From contig CM056563.1 in the NCBI GenBank assembly GCA_029721515.1, positions 23,522,954-23,586,953 of the forward strand: DNA of 64,000 nucleotides. The letters run 5' to 3'. This document shows positions 36,001-45,955 of the stretch, piece after piece. This stretch comes from Synanceia verrucosa (lineage: Eukaryota > Chordata > Actinopteri > Perciformes > Synanceiidae). The notes beneath the pieces were generated by a model. It was not told where the DNA came from. It did no database searches and saw only the letters and a list, made by a program, of their open reading frames with translations. The position numbers and the translations under genes were made by a program. The number at the start of each line of letters is the position of its first letter. The first letter of the stretch is position 1.

Positions 36001-39000
36001 TTTGACATTTTTGGACTTTTTCGACATACTATAGTGTGACTTTTTTATTTAACCAGATATTTCTGGACATACTATAACATGGCGTTTTTACAAAATATGC
36101 TATAAATACATTCAACATACCATAATAAGGCATATATATCACTTTTTAGACCTTTTAATTTTTTTGACATTTTTGGACTTTTTCGACATGCTATAGTATG
36201 ACTTTTTTATTTAACCAGATATTTCTTGACATCATAAAATATGGCTTTTTTGTAACTTTTACAAACAAATTATGCTATAAATCCATATAAGATACCATAA
36301 TAAGGCATATTTATCACTTTTTAGACATTTTAATTTTTTGACATTTTTGGACTTTTTCGACATACTATAGTATGACTTTTTTATTTAACCAGATATTTCT
36401 TGACATTATATAATATGGCTTTTTTGTAACTTTCAAAAACAAATTATGCTATAAATCCATATAAGATACCATAATAAGGCATATTTATCACTTTTAGAGA
36501 TTTTAATTTTTGACATTTTTGGACTTTTTCGACATACTATAGTATGACTTTTTTATTTAACCAGATATTTCTTGACATTATAAAATATGGCTTTTTTGTA
36601 ACTTTTACAAACAAATTATGCTATAAATCCATATAAGATACCATAATAAGGCATATTTATCACTTTTTAATTTTTTGACATTTTTGGACTTTTTAGACAT
36701 ACTATAGTGTTACATTTTTTTTTAACCAGATTTTTCTTGAAATACTATAACATGGAGTTTTTTCAATATATTCTATAAATACATTCAACATACCATAATA
36801 AGGCATATATATCACTTTTTAGACCTTTTAATTTTTTTGACATTTTGGGACTTTTTCGACATGCTATAGTATGACTTTTTTATTTAACCAGATATTTCTT
36901 GACATCATAAAATATGGCTTTTTTGTAACTTTTACAAACAAATTATGCTATAAATCCATATAAGATACCATAATAAGGCATATTTATCACTTTTTAGACA
37001 TTTTAATTTTTTGACATTTTGGACTTTTTCGACATACTATAGTATGACTTTTTATTTAACCAGATATTTCTTGACATTATATAATATGGCTTTTTTGTAA
37101 CTTTCAAAAACAAATTATGCTATAAATCCATATAAGATACCATAATAAGGCATATTTATCACTTTTTAGAGATTTTAATTTTTTGACATTTTTGGACTTT
37201 TTCGACATACTATAGTATGACTTTTTTATTTAACCAGATATTTCTTGACATTATAAAATATGGCTTTTTTGTAACTTTTACAAACAAATTATGCTATAAA
37301 TCCATATAAGATACCATAATAAGGCATATTTATCACTTTTTAGACATTTTAATTTTTTGACATTTTTGGACTTTTTTGACATACTATAGTATGACTTTTC
37401 TATGGTGTTTTCTTGACATACCATGATATGGCTTTTTTTTTTGTTTTAACATCATTTGACTACAAATTATGCTAAAAATACATCCAACATACCATAATAA
37501 GGCATATATATCACTTTTAGACCTTTTAATTTTTGACATTTTTGGACTTTTTCGACATACTATAGTGTGACTTTTTTATTTAACCAGATATAACTGGACA
37601 TACTATAACATGGCGTTTTTACAAAATTTAACAACAAAATATGCTATAAATACATTCAACATAACATAAAAAGGCATATTCATAACTTTTTAGTCATTTT
37701 AATTTTTACATTTTGGACTTTTTCGACATACTATAGTATGACTTTTTTATTTAACCAGATATTTCTTGACATTATAAAATATGGCTTTTTTGTAACTTTT
37801 ACAAACAAATTATGCTATAAATCCATATAAGATACCATAATAAGGCATATTTATCACTTTTTAGACATTTTAATTTTTTGACATTTTTGGACTTTTTTGA
37901 CATACTATAGTATGACTTTTTTATGGTGTTTTCTTGACATACCATGATTTGGCTTTTTTTTTTTTGTTTTAACATCATTTGACTACAAATTATGCTAAAA
38001 ATACATCCAACATACTATAATAAGGCCTATTTATCACTTTTTAGACATTTTTTTTTTTTTTTTACATTTTTTCACATTTTCGACATACTATAGTATGACT
38101 TTTTTATTTAACCAGATATTTCTTGACATCATAAAATATGGCTTTTTTGTAACTTTTAAAAACAAATTATGCTGTAAATCCATATAAGATACCATAATAA
38201 GGCATATTTATCACTTTTTAGAGATTTTAATTTTTTGACATTTTTGGACTCTTTCGACATACTATAGTATGACTTTTTTATGGCTTTTTCTTGACATACC
38301 ATGATATGGCTTTTTTATTTTTTTACAACATTTGACAACTAATTATGCTAAAAATACATTCAACATACCATAATAAGGCATATTTATCACTTTTTAGACA
38401 TTTTATTTTTTTGACATTTTTTGACTTTTTCGACATACTATAGTATGACTTTTTTATTTAACCAGATATTTCTTGACATACCATAACATGGCTTTTTTTT
38501 TTTTTTTTTTCCAACATTTAACAACAAATTATGCTATAAATCCATTCAACATACCATAATAAGGCATTTAAATCACTTTTTCGACATTTTAATTTTTTGA
38601 CATTTTTGGACTTTTTTGACATACTATAGTATGACTTTTCTATGGTGTTTTCTTGACATACCATGATATGGCTTTTTTTTTTTTTTTTTTAACATCATTT
38701 GACTACAAATTATGCTAAAAATACATTCAACCTACTATAATAAGGCCTATTTATCACTTTTTAGACATTTTATTTTTTTTTTACATTTTTTCACATTTTC
38801 GACATACTATAGTATGACTTTTTTATTAAACCAGATATTTCTTGACATTACATAATATGGCATTTTTGTAACTTTTACAAACAAATTATGCTATAAATCC
38901 ATACAACACTCCATAATAAGGCATATTCATCACTTTTTAGACATTTTAATTTTTTTGACATTTTTGGACTTTTTCGACATGCTGTAGTATGACTTTTTTA

Positions 39001-42000
39001 TTTAACCAGATATTTCTTGACATTATAAAATATGGCTTTTTTGTAACGTTTAAAAACAAATTATGCTATAAATCCATATAAGATACCATAATAAGGCAGA
39101 TTTATCACTTTTTAATTTTTTGACATTTTTGGACTTTTTCGACATACTATAGTGTGACTTTTTTATTTAACCAGATATTTCTGGACATACTATAACATGG
39201 CGTTTTTACAAAATATGCTATAAATACATTCAACATACCATAATAAGGCATATATATCACTTTTTAGACCTTTTAATTTTTTTGACATTTTTGGACTTTT
39301 TCGACATGCTATAGTATGACTTTTTTATTTAACCAGATATTTCTTGACATCATAAAATATGGCTTTTTTGTAACTTTTACAAACAAATTATGCTATAAAT
39401 CCATATAAGATACCATAATAAGGCATATTTATCACTTTTTAGACATTTTAATTTTTTGACATTTTTGGACTTTTTCGACATACTATAGTATGACTTTGTT
39501 TTTTAACCAGATATTTCTTGACATTATATAATATGGCTTTTTTGTAACTTTCAAAAACAAATTATGCTATAAATCCATATAAGATACCTTAATAAGGCAT
39601 ATTTATCACTTTTTAGAGATTTTAATTTTTTGACATTTTTGGACTTTTTCGACATACTATAGTATGACTTTTTTATTTAACCAGATATTTCTTGACATTA
39701 TAAAATATGGCTTTTTTGTAACTTTCAAAAACAAATTATGCTATAAATCCATATAAGATACCATAATAAGGCATATTTATCACTTTTTAGAGATTTTAAT
39801 TTTTTGACATTTTTGGACTTTTTCGACATACTATAGTATGACTTTTCTGTGGTGTTTTCTTGACATACCATGATATGGCTTTTTTTTTTTGTTTTAACAT
39901 CATTTGACTACAAATTATGCTAAAAATACATTCAACATACCATAATAAGGCATATATATCACTTTTTAGACCTTTTAATTTTTTGACATTTTTGGACTTT
40001 TTCGACATACTATAGTATGACTTTTTTATTTAACCAGATAATTCTGGACATACTATAACATGGCATTTTTACAACATTTAACAACAAAATATGCTATAAA
40101 TACATTCAACATACCATAAAAAGGCATATTCATCACTTTTTAGACATTTTAATTTTTTTACATTTTTGGACTTTTTCGACATACTATAGTATGACTTTTT
40201 TATTTAACCAGATATTTCTTGACATTATAAAATATGGCTTTTTTGTAACTTTTACAAACAAATTATGCTATAAAACCATATAAGATACCATAATAAGGCA
40301 TATTTATCACTTTTTAGACATTTTAATTTTTGACATTTTGGACTTTTTGACATACTATAGTATGACTTTTCTATGGTGTTTTCTTGACATACCATGATAT
40401 GGCTTTTTTTTTTGTTTTAACATCATTTGACTACAAATTATGCTAAAAATACATCCAACATACTATAATAAGGCCTATTTATCACTTTTTAGACATTTTA
40501 TTTTTTTTTACATTTTTTCACATTTTCGACATACTATAGTATGACTTTTTTATTTAACCAGATATTTCTTGACATCATAAAATATGGCTTTTTTGTAACT
40601 TTTAAAAACAAATTATGCTGTAAATCCATATAAGATACCATAATAAGGCATATTTATCACTTTTTAGAGATTTTAATTTTTTGACATTTTTGGACTCTTT
40701 CGACATACTATAGTATGACTTTTTTATGGCTTTTTCTTGACATACCATGATATGGCTTTTTTGTTTTTTTACAACATTTGACAACTAATTATGCTAAAAA
40801 TACATTCAACATACTATAATAAGGCATATTTATCACTTTTTAGACATTTTATTTTTTTGACATTTTTGGACTTTTTCGACATACTATAGTATGACTTTTT
40901 TATTTAACCAGATATTTCTTGACATTATAAAATATGGCTTTTTTGTAACTTTTACAAACAAATTATGCTATAAATCCATATAAGATACCATAATAAGGCA
41001 TATTTATCACTTTTTAGACATTTTAATTTTTTGACATTTTTGGACTTTTTCGACATACTATAGTATGACTTTTTTATTTAACCAGATATTTCTTGACATT
41101 ACATAATATGGCTTTTTTGTAACTTTTAAAAACAAATTATGCTATAAATCCATATAAGATACCATAATAAGGCAGATTCATCACTTTTTAATTTTTTGAC
41201 ATTTTTGGACTTTTTCGACATACTATAGTGTGACTTTTTTATTTAACCAGATATTTCTGGACATACTACAACATGGCGTTTTTACAAAATATGCTATAAA
41301 TACATTCAACATACCATAATAAGGCATATATATCACTTTTTAGACCTTTTAATTTTTTTGACATTTTTGGACTTTTTCGACATGCTATAGTATGACTTTT
41401 TTATTTAACCAGATATTTCTTGACATCATAAAATATGGCTTTTTTGTAACTTTTACAAACAAATTATGCTATAAATCCATATAAGATACCTTAATAAGGC
41501 ATATTTATCACTTTTTAGACATTTTAATTTTTGACATTTTGGACTTTTTCAACATACTATAGTATGACTTTTTTATTTAACCAGACATTTCTTGACATTA
41601 TATAATATGGCTTTTTTGTAACTTTCAAAAACAAATTATGCTATAAATCCATATAAGATACCATAATAAGGCATATTTATCACTTTTTAGAGATTTTAAT
41701 TTTTTGACATTTTTGGACTTTTTCGACATACTATAGTATGACTTTTTATTTAACCAGATATTTCTTGACATTATAAAATATGGCTTTTTGTAACTTTCAA
41801 AAACAAATTATGCTATAAATCCATATAAGATACCATAATAAGGCATATTTATCACTTTTTAGAGATTTTAATTTTTTGACATTTTTGGACTTTTTCGACA
41901 TACTATAGTATGACTTTTTTATTTAACCAGATATTTCTTGACATACGATAATATGGCTTTTTTACATCATTTGACAACGAATTATGCTAAAAATACATTC

Positions 42001-42104
42001 AACATACTATAATATGTCATATTTATCACTTTTTAGACATTTTAATTTTTTGACATTTTTGGACTTTTTCGACATACTATAGTATGACTTTTTTATGGCT
42101 ATTA
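30018..42104 (-). repeat. Right arm of satellite array, ~174-bp monomer, minus orientation
   Basis: The reverse complement of the left-arm monomer, with GACATACTATAGTATGAC at intervals close to 174 (for example about 30606, 30779 and 30954). Roughly 70 units. Higher-order duplication is visible: the stretch at 30853-31035 recurs nearly unchanged at 31901-32083 (1,048 bp, six monomers); 34044-34271 recurs at 39796-40008 (5,752 bp, about 33 monomers); a rare monomer with a long T run and TCCAACATTTAACAACAA is at 35021 and again at 38484 (3,463 bp). Lysine-rich minus-strand ORFs come from the repeat and are not genes. Confidence 0.96.
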
Positions 42105-42547
42105 AAAAAAAATACAACTATGCCCACTATTTAAACCATGTCTTTACAAACAACCATTTAGTGCAACAGTATTCCACATCTCAGAGTTGAGCTATTTAAA
42201 TCGTTTAACTAAGCAATAATTTAGCCTACACAATTCACCACGTGGATGTTCACAACAAACAGATACTACGGCGCACAATCTTCTTCTCTCCTGCACCTCA
42301 ATGCTTCGTCATCTTGCAACAACGCCTGATTAACGCGGCGGTCTTACCGGCTGTGTGCTCAGTCTTTGAATTTGTAGCAGATCCAGCACAGCTTCAGGAA
42401 GGAACGCCGGCTTCTCTTTCTCTCACGGCCATGGCGTTGTTGCCAGCTACAGCTATAGTAGGAAGTGCGCGTCTTCTCCGCTCGGGTGCACACAGGTGAG
42501 TGACAATTAGTTCCGCCTGGCCGACGTCACGAAGGAGCGTTCACCAC
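42105..42547 (+). other. Non-satellite CpG-rich insertion in right arm
   Basis: Satellite sequence stops after GACTTTTTTATGGCTATT and resumes at CAACATACAATAAGGC. The insert is unrelated to the array, has mixed composition and becomes CpG-rich in its second half, with a CRE-like GACGTCACG near 42522. It contains the exon-like segment listed separately. No flanking duplication was found. Confidence 0.6.
42431..42495 (+). other. Exon-1-like segment with presequence-like peptide
   Basis: GGCCATGGCG gives a strong initiation context. From this ATG the frame reads MALLPATAIVGSARLLRSGA, then H and part of R, and meets a good splice donor, ACAG then GTGAGTG, at 42496. The peptide is rich in Ala, Leu, Arg and Ser with no acidic residues, like a mitochondrial import presequence. 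I do not recognise the protein. The open frame extends upstream to 42242, but that part looks like 5' UTR. No matching second exon was seen before 45 kb. It may be a first exon and promoter duplicated from elsewhere, a real exon of a gene with distant exons, or chance. Confidence 0.3.
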
Positions 42548-43396
42548 AACATACAATAAGGCTAATTTTACAACATTTAACTACAAATTATGCAAAAATA
42601 CATCCAACATACCATCATAAGTCATATTTATCACTTTTAGACGTTTTGATTTTTTTGACATTTTTGACTTTTTCGACATACGTATGACTTTTTTTTAAAC
42701 AGATATTTTTTGATATAATATAATATGACTTTTTGTAACTTTTAAAAACAAATGACGCTATAAATACATTCAACATACTGTAATAAGGCATATTTTTCAC
42801 TTTTTTGATTTTTTTTTACTTTTTCGACATACTATAGTATGACTTTTTATGCCTTTTTCTTGACATACTGTAATATGGCCAATTTTATAACATTTAACAA
42901 CAAATTATGCAAAAATACATTCAACACACCATATTAAGTCATATTTATCACTTTTTAGACATTTTAATTTTTTGACAATTTTTTTACTTTTTGGACATAC
43001 TATAGTATGACTTTTTTCAAAATATTTTTTGACATACAATAATATGGCTTTTTTTGTAACTTTTAAAAACAAATTATGATATAAATCCTTTCCACATACC
43101 ATAATAAGGCATATCTATCACTTTTTAGACATTCTAATTTTTTTTGACATTTTTTTTCTTTTTCGACATACTGAAGTATTACTTTTTTTCAGATATTTTT
43201 TGACATTCTATAATATGGCTTTTTTTTTTTTACAACTTTTAACAACAAATTATGCTGTAAATCCATTCAACATCTCATAAATAGGCATATTTGTCACTTT
43301 TTAGACATTTTAATTTTTTGACATTTTTTCGCCATGCTATCGTATGACTTTTTTTGGCAAATATTTTCTGACATACTGTAATTTGACTGTTTTTTA
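42548..43396 (-). repeat. Right satellite arm, outer diverged units
   Basis: Minus-orientation monomers more diverged than the core (for example TTTTTTTCAAAATATTTTTT, GACATACTGAAGTATTAC), as expected at the edge of an array where unequal exchange is less effective. Confidence 0.85.
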
Positions 43397-43454
43397 AACA
43401 ACAAATTATATAATAAATTCATTCAATAATGAATTTATTAAATAATTTGTTGTT
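43397..43454. repeat. Orientation-switch hairpin at the right end of the array
   Basis: AACAACAAATTATATAATAA and the following seven bases (43397-43423) pair 26/27 with 43428-43454 around a 4-base loop CAAT. The left half is minus-sense satellite and the right half is plus-sense (AATTTGTTGTTAAATGCTG), so this is a junction where monomers meet head to head. Confidence 0.85.
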
Positions 43455-43830
43455 AAATGCTGTAAAATAGCCATATTATATCTGACAAAAGTGATAAATA
43501 TGCCAACATGTGACTTTTTTGACAGGATGTACTATTTTCATTCATGTTGTGATGACTGTTTTTCAAAATATGAAACAATGTCTTTTTTTATATAATTTTC
43601 GACATTCTATATGATGACCTTTTTATGATTTTTTTTTGACAACATATACTATTTTCATTCATGTTATACCCTTGAATGACTATTTTTTATAACTTATAAT
43701 TTTTATTTTTTAATTTTTTTTTAAATCAAATTCTAGACATGCCAACATTATTTTTGTGACATGCTGCTGTAGGACCGTTTGTACGACTTCTTTCAGCATA
43801 TGAAACAGGCTCCAGAACTCTTAAATACAT
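43455..43830. repeat. Short plus-sense piece and degenerate older repeats, right flank
   Basis: First a plus-sense remnant (TGTAAAATAGCCATATTATA, GTGATAAATATGCC), then minus-sense older subfamily (CATTCATGTTGTGATGACTG, AATTTTCGACATTCTATATG, GACATGCCAACA), comparable to the left flank and, reversed, to the central spacer. Confidence 0.6.
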
Positions 43831-45160
43831 AGTACACGATGCAATGTCAAGCAAAAAGTGCAGCCGTCAGAGACATTTTGTGTGGCCACTGAAAGAAATC
43901 AAATGCATGCATTTTGCAGCAGCTTACATTTCATACAATACTTGGCTGTTCCTCCCTAACAAGTGTTTGTCAGGTCACAGAAGACACCTTACAGAAAACT
44001 ACTTGTAGCATGGCGTAGAGCGGCCGGTGCTGCAGGAATTAGCTGTTCAGCTAAAGATAGTGATGTCATTTGACCACTGAGCAAACAGCAGCATGAGGTC
44101 TTCGTACTGTACATCCTGTTTACACAGTATAGATATTGTGACCACTCTGTACTGAGCATGAATCAGGTGGTTCATAACAGAAACGAGCTTCATAGAGAAG
44201 GTGACAGGAAGTACTGACTGAGGACGTCTCTGTTTTCAGTTCACAGTCTGAACAGTCCCTTTACTTTTTACCACTATTTCTGATAACTCAATCTAAATGA
44301 TGAAAGAAAGAAATAAACTGATTCAAATGGATTACAGTTGAGGCCTCAGGCTTGAAAAAAAAAAAAAACAACTAAATTTAAAAATGATGCATAGCACATT
44401 CAAGTATTGCACAGACCACGTTGTGCACATTTTGATGTGGAATAGCAGTGACACTAAAGGACTCTTTTTCTTTGGGGGGGCGGCTGTGACAAAAAGAGTC
44501 CCATCTCTCATTGTTTGTGGAGGCTCAACGGATTAAACAAAGTCAACAATGATGGAGAGGCGCTGATCTTTTGAAGTATTTACATTTGTGTGTTTTTGCG
44601 TCTCCTCCTTCCCTCTGAAGGCGTGCGTCTCTATTTTTCCTCTCGCAGGCTTCAGTCTGAGTTTGTCTTTGCTTCGGTTGGGTAAATGGCGGCCTCGGCG
44701 ACAGACAGGTGCTCTCCATCTTGCAAACCCGGAGGGGGTTCGGCAAAAGACAAATGGGTCTGGGAGTGCCACCCCGCCCCGTTCCACCTGGCTCATCTCA
44801 CATGCAGTGATGTCGTGTCGTGGGATTTTTAGTCCCAGTCCACCAGCGACAAGCAGGAAGTCATCACTCATCACAAAACAGCGCTGAGACACGGCGGCTG
44901 AAGTAGACAAGTTTATTAATGATAATAATGAGGATGATGAGGATGATGATAATATTAATAATTAGTCATAATTATAATAACGTTAATGTCATAATAAATA
45001 GAACTCTTCATCTGAAGCACATAAAGAGAAGCATACAGAAAGAGAAAAAACAAAAACACAAAGTTCAGAGTACAGAGCCAGGGGAGAGGGCAGGGACTTC
45101 TAGAGACATCTTTTTTTTAACCTTTCAATATATCCATTTAATTTTTTAACATTTTTAAAC
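43831..45160. other. Non-coding between satellite and presumed rbfox3 3' end
   Basis: No exon recognised. The overlapping ORFs at 44533-44910 (minus) and 44588-44887 (plus) are shadows of one another. A GAT/GAG-rich simple stretch lies at 44919-44952, next to a minus-strand AATAAA (about 44912). Confidence 0.45.
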
Positions 45161-45166
45161 TTTATT
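45161..45166 (-). promoter_or_regulatory. Candidate poly(A) signal, minus strand
   Basis: On the minus strand the sequence reads CAGTTAAATAAAGTTTAAAA, a textbook AATAAA in an AU-rich setting. Another AATAAA is at about 44912. Both are downstream of rbfox3 with no other minus-strand gene visible between, so they could mark the distal 3' end of that transcript. Placement is by motif only. Confidence 0.35.
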
Positions 45167-45432
45167 TAACTGGAACATTTACAAAAAGGAGAAAGAGATA
45201 GATTTTAAAAAATCCTTATAAATAAATTTTGTCATTATTAGAACAAAATACAAGATTTTGAGGAGTCAGGGGATGTAGTTTTTTTTTTTTTTTTCCTTTT
45301 TCCCCCTTAAAGGACAGCTGGGGGGAGGAGGGGAGGGGGGTAAGGAGAGGAGAGGGTTATTATGTACAGAACACCAGGAATACAAAAGGGGCCGGTCGAC
45401 TCACATACTAGAAGGCTAGGTGTGGTGGAGGA

Positions 45433-45483
45433 GGGTGGGGCATGGGGCGGGACTGTGGGGTCAGGGCGGAGGTGGGGGCGGGG
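45433..45483 (+). repeat. G-rich block with quadruplex-forming pattern
   Basis: Within about 50 bases there are eight separate runs of three to five G on the plus strand (GGG, GGGG, GGGG, GGG, GGGG, GGG, GGGGG, GGGG) separated by short loops. A weaker G-rich stretch precedes it at 45318-45353. If the region is transcribed as an rbfox3 3' UTR the RNA would be C-rich, so a quadruplex would form in the DNA template strand only. Confidence 0.6.
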
Positions 45484-45933
45484 ACTCTCGGAGGGGGACA
45501 TCCTGCTAGTGTCACAGCTCAAGCAGTTGTGCTCAGGAAGATCAGGACCAGGTGGGTAAACTGAAGGCATCTGAAGGAAGGAAGGGAGGGTGGCTTTAAC
45601 CCCACCCCCCACTGAGGGGCAGGCTGGAGCTTTAGACAGAATAAATATTTTAGTAAAAAGGCCGAACTCCTCTGGACGCAGAAATAAACTCACTAGTTCA
45701 AGCCGAGCGTCAACGAGCAGAGACGAACAACCACAGTTAAAAACAAAGAAAACTAAAGTAAAAATCCATACCTGACCACTGACGGAAGTATGGCTACTAA
45801 CATGGAAGACCAGCTGGACTGAATAGTTTGATGAAATACATAAATATTCCACTAATAAATACATTTTTTTTCATCTCGACGACGGATCAAAACATGACGT
45901 GAAACAGTTTGCACATTGTCATAAACCCATATA

Positions 45934-45955
45934 ATATATATATATATATATATAT
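45934..45955. repeat. (AT)n microsatellite
   Basis: Uninterrupted AT dinucleotide run of about 11 units. Confidence 0.9.

Noticed and set aside
30853..43102. Similar lysine-rich ORFs on the minus strand of the right arm
   Set aside because: Reverse-complement version of the same satellite; no independent coding signal.
18591..43396. CRISPR array
   Set aside because: Regular repeats are present, but the units are contiguous 174-bp satellite monomers without unique spacers, in eukaryotic DNA with no cas genes.
18591..43396. Calling the array a centromere
   Set aside because: Monomer length and higher-order structure are suggestive, but array size here is small, it neighbours a single-copy gene and there is no evidence of CENP-A or genome-wide abundance.
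45307..45864. 185-codon minus-strand ORF, the longest in the window
   Set aside because: Lies in a C-rich, simple-sequence stretch downstream of rbfox3; no domain, and proline/serine content follows base composition.
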